Assembly (NCBI GenBank): GCA_003525045.1
Contig: DQGF01000119.1
Coordinates: forward strand, 1 to 5,524
Length of the DNA stretch: 5,524 bases
From: Pseudomonas sp.
GTDB taxonomy: Bacteria; Pseudomonadota; Gammaproteobacteria; Pseudomonadales; Pseudomonadaceae
Reading direction: 5' to 3'
Shown piece by piece: positions 1-4,944 of this stretch (positions are counted from its first letter, which is position 1; every line of letters starts with the position of its first letter). The position numbers and the translations under genes are program-made. The notes beneath the pieces were generated by a model that had not been told where the DNA came from, ran no database searches, and worked only from the letters and a program-made list of their open reading frames with translations.

Positions 1-7
1 GCCCGTC

Positions 8-92
8 CTTCGCGGGCAAGCCTCGCTCCTACAGGTTTTGTGGTGCTCGCTGGATTACCCCAAACCTGTAGGAGCGAGGCTTGCCCGCGAAG
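8..92. repeat. REPIN: inverted pair of Pseudomonas REP sequences
   Basis: The 31 bases at 8-38 are the exact reverse complement of 62-92, separated by 23 bases (39-61). Read on +, the right arm starts CCTGTAGGAGCGAGGC and runs into TTGCCCGCGAAG. Each arm contains the GTAG tetranucleotide and a short internal dyad (GCGAGGC-TT-GCCCGC, one mismatch) typical of Pseudomonas REPs. Two REPs in opposite orientation form a REPIN, a non-autonomous element thought to be mobilised by a RAYT transposase encoded elsewhere. No transposase gene is present here. Confidence 0.9.
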
Positions 93-143
93 ACGTGAGT
101 GGCAACAGCAACAAAGCCCGAATGGAAAACTGCTGTTACGCGT

Positions 144-161
144 TGTAAAGAAATCCTTACG
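144..161 (+). promoter_or_regulatory. Putative TyrR/PhhR box 1
   Basis: TGTAAA, six bases, then CTTACG. The TyrR-family consensus is TGTAAA-N6-TTTACA with an invariant G and C separated by 14 bases. Here G145 and C160 meet that rule and GTAA-N8-TTAC is a perfect dyad. PhhR, the Pseudomonas TyrR homologue, controls aromatic amino acid genes, so a site upstream of an aromatic permease fits. The site is about 630 bases from aroP but about 350 bases upstream of the promoter proposed at 495-523, which is far for a direct effect there. It could instead serve a promoter nearer the 48-codon ORF. Confidence 0.45.
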
Positions 162-204
162 AAATTCACCGATTGAACCCGTGAAATCGTCATTTCTCGA
201 ATAC

Positions 205-222
205 TGTAAGAAAATACTTCCG
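205..222 (+). promoter_or_regulatory. Putative weak TyrR/PhhR box 2
   Basis: TGTAAG, six bases, then CTTCCG. It keeps the invariant G (206) and C (221) separated by 14 bases and a good left half, but the right half matches only 3 of 6. It lies 61 bases from box 1, close to six helical turns, as would be expected for cooperative binding on one face. Alone it would not be convincing. Confidence 0.25.
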
Positions 223-271
223 CTCTATGACCTTCACCGCTCTTCCCGGCGCTCTAGTCCACTTGTTTCAC

Positions 272-302
272 CGCCCCATGCAAGGTGAGATGCGCCCCAT
301 GC
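272..302 (+). repeat. 10-bp direct repeat, two copies
   Basis: CGCCCCATGC occurs at 272-281 and again at 293-302, 21 bases apart (two helical turns). The second copy overlaps the 5' arm of the hairpin that may mask the ribosome binding site of the 48-codon ORF. It could be a tandem operator or a small duplication; the sequence does not decide. Confidence 0.4.
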
Positions 303-336
303 CTGTCGTGCAGGTGCATAACAAGAAGGAGGCGCA
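291..336 (+). promoter_or_regulatory. Possible ribosome-binding-site-masking hairpin before the 48-codon ORF
   Basis: TGCGCC at 291-296 is perfectly complementary to GGCGCA at 331-336. The enclosed segment holds a second small stem (CCTG with CAGG around a 5-base loop). The 3' arm contains the last two G of the very strong Shine-Dalgarno AAGGAGG (326-332) and ends one base before the ATG at 337. Such a fold would limit ribosome access. It was called by eye, without a folding energy. Confidence 0.35.
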
Positions 337-483
337 ATGTACGCCGTGACTCATCTCTATCTCTCCCCGTGGGGCGATTTTTCCGCCGCCTCCGTCCATG
401 ACCTGCAAAGGTCTGACTCCATTTTTGCAGCCGCCCGAGACCCTCGGGGCGGACACAAGCAATCCCGGCAAACGACACGCTGA
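337..483 (+). CDS. Possible 48-residue small protein or upstream leader ORF
   Basis: I do not recognise this product. The ATG is preceded by a near-perfect Shine-Dalgarno AAGGAGG with a 4-base spacer, the strongest in the region, which is the main reason to call it. The peptide begins MYAVTHLYLSPWGDF. Aromatic residues are concentrated at the N-terminus (Tyr2, Tyr8, Trp12, Phe15, plus His6) and the C-terminal third is basic and polar (Arg, Gln, Lys, Thr). There is no membrane segment or signal peptide. The ORF ends 11 bases before the proposed aroP promoter. Its second half contains two adjacent hairpins (403-430 and 431-452). It could be a genuine small protein, an upstream aromatic-sensing leader for aroP, or a chance ORF; codon usage over 48 codons cannot settle it. 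Confidence 0.4.
   Translation: MYAVTHLYLSPWGDFSAASVHDLQRSDSIFAAARDPRGGHKQSRQTTR
403..452 (+). other. Two adjacent RNA hairpins inside the 48-codon ORF
   Basis: CTGCAAA (403-409) pairs with TTTGCAG (424-430), extended by two G-U pairs and one T-A pair. Directly after it CCG-CCCGAG (431-439) pairs with CTCGGG-CGG (443-452) around a 3-base loop with one bulged G. No T-tract follows, so this is not an intrinsic terminator. The tight tandem arrangement suggests a structured RNA element or an attenuation segment, but it could be incidental in GC-rich coding sequence. Confidence 0.3.
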
Positions 484-494
484 TCCAGTGGTGT

Positions 495-523
495 CTGGCA
501 GCAGGGGGTTACAGGTGTACAAT
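495..523 (+). promoter_or_regulatory. Candidate sigma-70 promoter for the aroP leader and aroP
   Basis: The -35 is CTGGCA (495-500, 4 of 6 to TTGACA), the spacer is exactly 17 bases, and the -10 is TACAAT (518-523, 5 of 6 to TATAAT). Transcription would start near 530, giving a leader of about 245 bases before the aroP ATG. An inverted repeat TGCGCA-TC-TGCGCA (549-562) follows about 20 bases into the transcript. This is the best promoter match I found upstream of aroP. Confidence 0.5.
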
Positions 524-596
524 ACGTCGCGTTTTAACTGTGACCTCCTGCGCATCTGCGCAAACCTCAAGGTTATCCGCCTTGTTCACTCCGCCG

Positions 597-650
597 CGTC
601 ACGAGCGTGTCGGGTTCGATTTCGTCACAGATAAAAACAAACAGGTGACG
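597..650 (+). promoter_or_regulatory. Alternative CGTCAC/GTGACG pairings masking the leader ORF start
   Basis: CGTCAC occurs at 597-602 and again at 623-628; its complement GTGACG occurs at 645-650, immediately before the ATG at 652. The 3' arm includes part of the AGGTGA Shine-Dalgarno (644-648) of the 20-codon ORF. A further GTGAC at 540-544 can pair with either CGTCAC. The loop of the local hairpin (629-644) is A-rich and probably unstructured. The layout allows mutually exclusive folds, as in leader RNAs. Confidence 0.35.
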
Positions 651-651
651 T

Positions 652-714
652 ATGACCGTTGTAAAAACGCTGAACTCCTGGTGCCTGCGCTGGGGTTTGA
701 TCGGCGCTGCTTGA
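652..714 (+). CDS. Putative Trp-containing leader peptide of aroP (20 aa)
   Basis: A 20-codon ORF encoding MTVVKTLNSWCLRWGLIGAA, with Shine-Dalgarno AGGTGA a few bases before the ATG. Trp, normally about 1% of residues, occurs at positions 10 and 14 (codons 679-681 and 691-693), next to Cys11 and Arg13. The ORF ends 60 bases before aroP and lies inside the transcript predicted from the promoter at 495-523. Its size, position and Trp content are those of leader peptides controlling tryptophan genes. The codon for Trp14 lies at the 5' base of a possible long stem (691-701 with 749-759) that ends just before the aroP ribosome binding site. I infer that it senses Trp-tRNA or tryptophan. I do not recall a named family for it. 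Confidence 0.55.
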   Translation: MTVVKTLNSWCLRWGLIGAA

Positions 715-759
715 AGCCGCAACCGAGCAGCAACGTCTAACGAATATCATCAAACCTTG
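691..759 (+). promoter_or_regulatory. Possible translational attenuator stem before aroP
   Basis: GGTTTGAT at 694-701 is perfectly complementary to ATCAAACC at 749-756. Three wobble pairs extend it (691-693 with 757-759), giving an 11-bp stem. Inside it, CGGC (702-705) can pair with GCCG (716-719), or alternatively GCTGCT (706-711) with AGCAGC (726-731). The 5' arm is leader-peptide coding sequence starting at a Trp codon; the 3' arm ends two bases before the weak GTGAG ribosome binding site of aroP. No T-run follows, so control of translation initiation fits better than transcription termination. Confidence 0.4.
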
Positions 760-774
760 CGTGAGACCCTTTTC

Positions 775-2187
775 ATGAGTGGACAAAACTCGCATTCAGG
801 CGAGCTGAAACGCGGCCTGAAAAATCGCCATATCCAACTGATCGCCCTCGGTGGCGCAATCGGTACCGGCCTGTTCCTCGGCTCGGCCGGCGTACTGAAA
901 TCCGCTGGCCCGTCGATGATCCTCGGCTACGCCATTTGCGGCTTCATTGCGTTCATGATCATGCGCCAGCTTGGCGAAATGATCGTCGAAGAGCCGGTGG
1001 CCGGTTCCTTCAGCCACTTCGCGCACAAATACTGGGGTGGGTTCGCCGGCTTCCTGTCGGGCTGGAACTGCTGGATTCTGTACATTCTGGTAGGCATGTC
1101 GGAGCTGACCGCGGTCGGCAAATACATCCACTACTGGGCGCCGGACATCCCGACCTGGGTCTCGGCCGCCGGGTTCTTCGTGCTGATCAACCTGATCAAC
1201 CTGGCCAACGTCAAAGTCTTTGGCGAGGCCGAGTTCTGGTTTGCGATCATCAAGGTCGTCGCGATCGTCGGCATGATTGCCCTGGGCAGCTACCTGCTGG
1301 TCAGCGGCCATGGCGGCCCGCAAGCCTCGGTGACCAACCTGTGGGCCCATGGCGGCTTCTTCCCGAACGGCGTCAGCGGCCTGGTGATGGCCATGGCGAT
1401 CATCATGTTCAGTTTCGGCGGCCTGGAAATGCTCGGTTTCACCGCAGCAGAAGCCGACAAGCCGAAAACCGTGATCCCGAAAGCGATCAACCAGGTGATC
1501 TACCGGATCCTGATCTTCTACATCGGTGCCCTGGTCATTCTGCTGTCGCTGACCCCATGGGACAGCCTGCTCGCGACCTTGAATGCCTCAGGCGACTCCT
1601 ACAGCGGCAGCCCGTTCGTGCAAGTGTTCTCGATGCTGGGCAGCAGCACCGCTGCGCATATCCTTAACTTCGTGGTCCTGACCGCGGCATTGTCGGTGTA
1701 CAACAGCGGCACCTACTGCAACAGCCGCATGCTGCTGGGCATGGCCGAGCAAGGCGATGCGCCGAAAGCCTTGGCGAAGATCGACAAGCGCGGCGTACCG
1801 GTGCGCTCGATCCTGGCCTCGGCGGCGGTGACGTTGATCGCAGTGTTGCTGAACTACCTGATCCCGCAGAGCGCGCTGGAACTGTTGATGTCATTGGTGG
1901 TGGCCACCCTGGTGATCAACTGGGCAATGATCAGCTTCTCGCACTTCAAGTTCCGCCAGCACATGGACAAGACCGGACAGACGCCGCTGTTCAAGGCGCT
2001 GTGGTACCCCTACGGGAACTACGTCTGCCTGGCGTTCGTGGTGTTCATCCTCGGCGTGATGCTGTTGATTCCGGGGATTCAGATCTCGGTGTATGCGATT
2101 CCGGTGTGGGTCGCGTTCATGTGGATCTGCTACGGCATCAAGAACAAGCGTCGTGCGCAGCATGCGTTGCAGACTGCAGTGAAATAA
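775..2187 (+). CDS. aroP: Aromatic amino acid permease AroP (APC family)
   Basis: Inner-membrane proton-coupled importer of phenylalanine, tyrosine and tryptophan. The 470-residue product aligns almost without gaps to E. coli AroP as I recall it: the N-terminal stretch ELKRGLKNRHIQLIALGGAI is nearly identical, followed by the family segment GAIGTGLFLGSA (residues 27-38) and EEPVAGSFSHFA (72-83). About twelve hydrophobic membrane segments are visible. Tyr103 is kept; in E. coli AroP that position has been linked to tryptophan transport, whereas PheP has Phe. One loop (about residues 265-280) is longer than in E. coli. I chose ATG 775 because it reproduces the AroP N-terminus; a TTG at 757 would add six residues but lacks support. 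The ribosome binding site is weak (GTGAG, 761-765), which suits the proposed leader control. A strong terminator follows, so it is probably transcribed alone. The close paralogue PheP is the alternative. Confidence 0.93.
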   Translation: MSGQNSHSGELKRGLKNRHIQLIALGGAIGTGLFLGSAGVLKSAGPSMILGYAICGFIAFMIMRQLGEMIVEEPVAGSFSHFAHKYWGGFAGFLSGWNCWILYILVGMSELTAVGKYIHYWAPDIPTWVSAAGFFVLINLINLANVKVFGEAEFWFAIIKVVAIVGMIALGSYLLVSGHGGPQASVTNLWAHGGFFPNGVSGLVMAMAIIMFSFGGLEMLGFTAAEADKPKTVIPKAINQVIYRILIFYIGALVILLSLTPWDSLLATLNASGDSYSGSPFVQVFSMLGSSTAAHILNFVVLTAALSVYNSGTYCNSRMLLGMAEQGDAPKALAKIDKRGVPVRSILASAAVTLIAVLLNYLIPQSALELLMSLVVATLVINWAMISFSHFKFRQHMDKTGQTPLFKALWYPYGNYVCLAFVVFILGVMLLIPGIQISVYAIPVWVAFMWICYGIKNKRRAQHALQTAVK

Positions 2188-2200
2188 CGCAGCGAGCAGA

Positions 2201-2235
2201 AACGACAAACCCGGCCATGTGCCGGGTTTGTTGTT
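2201..2235 (+). terminator. Intrinsic terminator of aroP
   Basis: A 15-bp stem with one G-U pair: AACGACAAACCCGGC (2201-2215) pairs with GCCGGGTTTGTTGTT (2221-2235) around a 5-base loop, starting 13 bases after the stop codon. The 3' arm is itself T-rich and supplies the U-tract. The A-rich 5' arm might also allow use from the opposite strand. Confidence 0.85.
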
Positions 2236-2306
2236 CTTGGTGTACTAACTTTCATATCTTGTTGATGTGCTGTCCTACAAGCGAAGTCGCTTTTTTTGAA
2301 GGGGAT

Positions 2307-2519
2307 ATGAAATATTACGGTGTCGATTTGGTTCTTTCGGGATACGGGGTGTTTAGGCCAGTATCAAAGGTCGGTTCGGTTGAGTTGTTCAGACGTGATC
2401 CGATTAACTATGAGATGGCTTATCGACAGACTGGTAGATTGGCTTTATCTTTTGAGGCGTTAGTTGATTTGTTGACGATAGAGTCAATGGTTTCAGCAGA
2501 GAATTCAGAAAATAAATGA
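2307..2519 (+). CDS. Hypothetical 70-residue protein in AT-rich island
   Basis: I do not recognise this protein. The ATG at 2307 follows an AAGGGG Shine-Dalgarno (2299-2304) with a short 2-base gap. An ORF open further upstream overlaps the aroP 3' end and its terminator, so the internal start is preferred. The product starts MKYYGVDLVLSGYGVF. It has a mixed, probably beta-rich first half and a predicted helix LSFEALVDLLTIESMV (about 47-62), ends in a polar tail, and has no signal peptide or clear membrane segment. Base composition is much lower in GC than the flanking genes, as for the two genes that converge on it 15 bases downstream. That suggests acquired DNA. It could be a remnant of a longer gene. 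Confidence 0.5.
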   Translation: MKYYGVDLVLSGYGVFRPVSKVGSVELFRRDPINYEMAYRQTGRLALSFEALVDLLTIESMVSAENSENK

Positions 2520-2534
2520 CCTTTAGGTGGTGGT

Positions 2535-2744
2535 TTAAATCACGCCGCGCATTCTTGGAATGTAGAATCGTAAGCCCCAAAAAACAATAATTGTATAGGT
2601 TGCTAGAAATACGATGTGTCGAAATTTTTCATTTATGTCGAAAAGTTTTGTTATTCCAAGCGCGATGAGGCTGGCGGGTAGTACGGCGCAAGCAAAAACA
2701 AGGAGGATTACAGATGTGTAATATCGAATATTTTCAATCTTCAT
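2535..2744 (-). CDS. Small two-segment membrane protein, tandem paralogue B
   Basis: A 69-residue protein of unknown function, paralogous to the gene just upstream (2811-3020). Both have 69 residues and align without gaps with about 34 identities (near 49%). The product starts MKIENIRYY, has a hydrophobic segment at about 10-31, a polar acidic loop (about 33-43, with DINEK), a second hydrophobic segment at about 44-58, and ends in the basic conserved tail LRFYIPRMRG. The positive-inside rule puts both ends in the cytoplasm and the loop outside. The start is set by alignment to the paralogue. No good Shine-Dalgarno is visible, so it may be poorly translated or coupled to the upstream gene 66 bases away. 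Immunity-like or other accessory roles are possible, but nothing shows one. Confidence 0.65.
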   Translation of the reverse strand: MKIENIRYYTSVILLVFACAVLPASLIALGITKLFDINEKFRHIVFLATYTIIVFWGLRFYIPRMRGVI

Positions 2745-2810
2745 TTATTGTAAAGGTCTGTTGATAATGCGTTCAAGGTGATGGGCTAATGCGGATTTGT
2801 TAATGGTGTG

Positions 2811-3020
2811 TTAGGTAAGTCCTCGCATTCTTGGTATATAAAAACGCAGGCCAAAAACAACAAGTATCACATAGGTTGCGATGTGTGCAGCGTCTAAATG
2901 CTCCTCATTTATGTGGATGACTTTATTTATGCAAAATACAATGATTCCAGATGGTAGTCCAGAACAGCCTAAAACCATTAAGGTAACTGCGATATGGTAT
3001 CTAATGTTTTCAAGGTTCAT
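2811..3020 (-). CDS. Small two-segment membrane protein, tandem paralogue A
   Basis: The first gene of the tandem - strand pair, 69 residues, starting MNLENIRYH. An ATG nine codons upstream (3047) is also in frame, but the start at 3020 matches the paralogue exactly and has a GAAAGG Shine-Dalgarno (3028-3033 on +) with a 7-base spacer. Hydrophobic segments lie at about 10-32 and 46-58, separated by an acidic HINEEHLDA loop. The tail LRFYIPRMRG is identical to that of the neighbour, and the N-terminal ENIRY is also shared, while the membrane segments have diverged. GC content is well below that of aroP and arfB. Function unknown; the pair looks like an old duplication under selection on the C-terminal tail. 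Confidence 0.7.
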   Translation of the reverse strand: MNLENIRYHIAVTLMVLGCSGLPSGIIVFCINKVIHINEEHLDAAHIATYVILVVFGLRFYIPRMRGLT

Positions 3021-3166
3021 TGCATAGCCTTTCGGAGTCTTCGCCACGCGCGGTCCTTAGGTTAGTGTCGCCATTCGAAATAAAGCAACTTCCATTTTGT
3101 AAATCCGATAACCCTGTAGGAAAATTCCGACCTTTCTTGATCTAACCTGCCCAAGTGATTACCTGC

Positions 3167-3207
3167 TATTCAGAACGTCATTCGCGGTATCCTGCACCCT
3201 CTGAATA
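3167..3207 (+). promoter_or_regulatory. Inverted repeat in the arfB 5' leader
   Basis: TATTCAGA (3167-3174) is perfectly complementary to TCTGAATA (3200-3207), with a 25-base loop, ending 13 bases before the arfB ATG. It could form a hairpin in the 5' leader or be an operator. In the rest of the 3021-3220 divergent spacer I see no RNA gene and no convincing promoter on either strand. Confidence 0.3.
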
Positions 3208-3220
3208 CGGACGCTTTTCC

Positions 3221-3634
3221 ATGCTGGTGATTTCCAACAACGTGCATCTGCCGGATGCCGAGATCGAATTGACGGCCATTCGTGCCCAGGGGGCGGGTGG
3301 GCAGAACGTCAACAAGGTCTCCAGTGCGGTGCACCTGCGCTTCGACATTCCGGCCTCGTCCTTGCCCGAGTTCTACAAGGAGCGGCTGCTGGCGCTGCGT
3401 GACAGTCGCATCACCAGCGAAGGCGTGCTGATCATCAAGGCCCAGCAATACCGCACCCAGGAAGCCAATCGCGCCGATGCGCTGGAGCGCCTGACCGAGC
3501 TGATCCTCAGTGCTACCAAGGTTGAAAAGAAACGCCGTCCGACCAAGCCGACCCTCGGTTCGAAGAAGCGTCGGCTGGAATCGAAGACCAAGCGCGGCAG
3601 CATCAAGGCCGGGCGCGGCAAGGTCGACTTCTAG
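3221..3634 (+). CDS. arfB: ArfB (YaeJ) peptidyl-tRNA hydrolase, ribosome rescue factor
   Basis: Rescues ribosomes stalled at mRNA ends by hydrolysing peptidyl-tRNA in the A site. The 137-residue product is the usual ArfB size and closely matches E. coli YaeJ as I recall it. The catalytic GGQ is at residues 26-28 within [14 protein letters not shown], followed by [21 protein letters not shown] Lys/Arg-rich tail (about 101-137) ending GRGKVDF is the segment that enters the empty mRNA channel. The tail and the short catalytic domain separate it from RF1/RF2, which are longer and carry codon-recognition domains. ATG 3221 gives the family N-terminus (MLVISNNV), so the in-frame upstream start at 3155 is not used. 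The ribosome binding site is weak (CGGA). Its TAG stop overlaps that of the convergent MFS gene. Confidence 0.95.
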   Translation: MLVISNNVHLPDAEIELTAIRAQGAGGQNVNKVSSAVHLRFDIPASSLPEFYKERLLALRDSRITSEGVLIIKAQQYRTQEANRADALERLTELILSATKVEKKRRPTKPTLGSKKRRLESKTKRGSIKAGRGKVDF

Positions 3635-4845
3635 CGGGCTTCTCGTTCTTCGCGGTGCTTCTCATTAAAGTGCTTTGGCGCCTGCCTGTACAAATAAACG
3701 CTCAGGGCCAAGCCGCTCAGGGCGGCGAGGGCAGCGAACAGGAAGATCGAGGCAAAACCGAATCCGGCCGCAATCGCTCCCGCCAGCGGTCCGGTAATCC
3801 CTAGCGACAAATCGATGAACAGCGAGTAAGCCCCGACCGCCGCGCCACGGCTGGAAGCCGGCACCAGGTTGACCGCTTCCACCCCCAGCGCCGGGAATAC
3901 CAGCGAGAAACCGAAACCGCTCAACGCGGCGCCCGCCAGCGCCCAGTGGGCATCCGGTGCCAGCCATAACAGCAGCAGGCCGAGAGTTTCCACCGATAGG
4001 CAGGCAATCGCCACGCGAAACCCGCCGAGGCGGTTGATCAGATTGCCGAACAACAGCCGTGCGCCAATAAAGCTGGCACCGAACAGGCTCAGGCACAGCA
4101 CTGCGTTGTCCCAATGTTGCGTGGCGTAATACAGGGTGATGAAGGTAGCGATGGTGCCGAAACCGATGGAGCCCAGCGCCAGTCCGCAGCCATGGGGCAA
4201 TACCCGACCCAGCACATGCATGAACGGCAGGCGTTCACCGACCACAATCGGCGCGGCGGTTTTCGGCCAGGCCAGCGCCAGGCCCAAAACGGCCAGAAGG
4301 ACGATGCTCACGCCCATGCTCCATAGGCCCAACCGATTGACCAGCCACACCCCAAACGGAGCCCCGATCGCCAGTGCGCCATAACTGGCGATGCCGTTCC
4401 AGGAGATGACTTTGGCAGTGTTCGCTGCGCCGACCCGGCCGATGCCCCAGCCGATCGAGCCCGAACCGACCAGGCTTTCGGCGCTGCCAAGCACCAGCCG
4501 GCCGATCAACAGGCTGATCAGGCTCAAGGTCGGCAGGCTCTGGGTCCAGGCCGAAATCAACATGAACACACCGCTCAAACCGCAACCGGCGAGGCCGTAC
4601 ATCACGGCCAGTTTGCTGCCCTTGTTATCGATGATTTTTCCGGCGTATGGACGGCTGAGCAGGGTAGCGAGGTATTGCACGCTGATCACCAACCCGGCGA
4701 TCACCGCGCCGAAACCGAGGTCGCTGTGGACGTAGCCGGGCAATACGGCCAGGGGGATGCCGATATTCAGATAGCCAATGAAGGTAAACATAACGATGGA
4801 AACGACTTGCAGCGTGACCGCCAAGGGGCGCTGGTTTTCAGGCAT
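3631..4845 (-). CDS. MFS transporter, YhhS/YfcJ (UPF0226) type
   Basis: An inner-membrane major facilitator superfamily transporter, 404 residues with about twelve hydrophobic segments in two halves. A motif-A-like loop lies at about 69-80 ([12 protein letters not shown], with Asp73) and a degenerate second copy at about 261-280. The sequence resembles E. coli YfcJ and YhhS in particular: [10 protein letters not shown] (about 115-124), KVISWNG (145-151) followed by [31 protein letters not shown] in the second half, and [16 protein letters not shown] near the end. E. coli members have been described as putative arabinose or drug exporters; the substrate cannot be read from the sequence. The ATG at 4845 gives a normal N-terminus with only a weak ribosome binding site. 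The last residues form a charged cytoplasmic tail. It lies 99 bases downstream of the 65-residue gene on the same strand and may share its transcript. Confidence 0.88.
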   Translation of the reverse strand: MPENQRPLAVTLQVVSIVMFTFIGYLNIGIPLAVLPGYVHSDLGFGAVIAGLVISVQYLATLLSRPYAGKIIDNKGSKLAVMYGLAGCGLSGVFMLISAWTQSLPTLSLISLLIGRLVLGSAESLVGSGSIGWGIGRVGAANTAKVISWNGIASYGALAIGAPFGVWLVNRLGLWSMGVSIVLLAVLGLALAWPKTAAPIVVGERLPFMHVLGRVLPHGCGLALGSIGFGTIATFITLYYATQHWDNAVLCLSLFGASFIGARLLFGNLINRLGGFRVAIACLSVETLGLLLLWLAPDAHWALAGAALSGFGFSLVFPALGVEAVNLVPASSRGAAVGAYSLFIDLSLGITGPLAGAIAAGFGFASIFLFAALAALSGLALSVYLYRQAPKHFNEKHREEREAR

Positions 4846-4944
4846 GGGTAAAGGTCCACGGGGCAGCAGGATAGATAGGCTGCTTATGATAGCGGCGCGA
4901 AGGGCTGCGGGCCGTGAAAAAGTAAAACTATTTGCCAGGTGGGG

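Noticed and set aside
363..383. CCCCGTGGGG followed by CGATTTTT as a terminator in the 48-codon ORF
   Set aside because: Only three base pairs can form around a 4-base loop, too weak for termination.
268..570. Long open frames on the - strand of the aroP upstream region (up to 100 codons)
   Set aside because: No ribosome binding site, Cys/Arg/Gly-rich composition typical of antisense frames in GC-rich DNA, and conflict with promoter and leader signals on +.
568..759. Long-range pairing of CAAGGTT (568-574) with AACCTTG (753-759)
   Set aside because: Seven bases over 180 are near chance expectation, and the 5' element also forms a local AACC-TCAA-GGTT hairpin.
757..774. TTG start extending AroP by six residues
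   Set aside because: The ATG at 775 reproduces the AroP N-terminus exactly and the extension has no better ribosome binding site; the TTG lies in the 3' arm of the proposed stem.
796..1667. Long open frames overlapping aroP on both strands (184 and 243 codons)
   Set aside because: They are shadows of the aroP coding sequence, with Arg/Pro/Asp-rich products lacking recognisable features.
2279..2297. AAGCG-AAGT-CGCTT followed by a run of T, resembling an intrinsic terminator before the gene at 2307
   Set aside because: The stem is only 5 bp and the T-run lies directly upstream of the 2307 Shine-Dalgarno; the strong terminator at 2201-2235 already serves aroP.
3021..3047. Nine-codon N-terminal extension of the membrane protein gene 2811-3020
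   Set aside because: The internal ATG has a GAAAGG Shine-Dalgarno at good spacing and matches the length of the adjacent paralogue exactly.
4886..4915. - strand -10-like TATCAT (4891-4886) as promoter of the MFS gene
   Set aside because: No acceptable -35 at 16-18 bases and no extended -10; transcription from upstream is equally likely.
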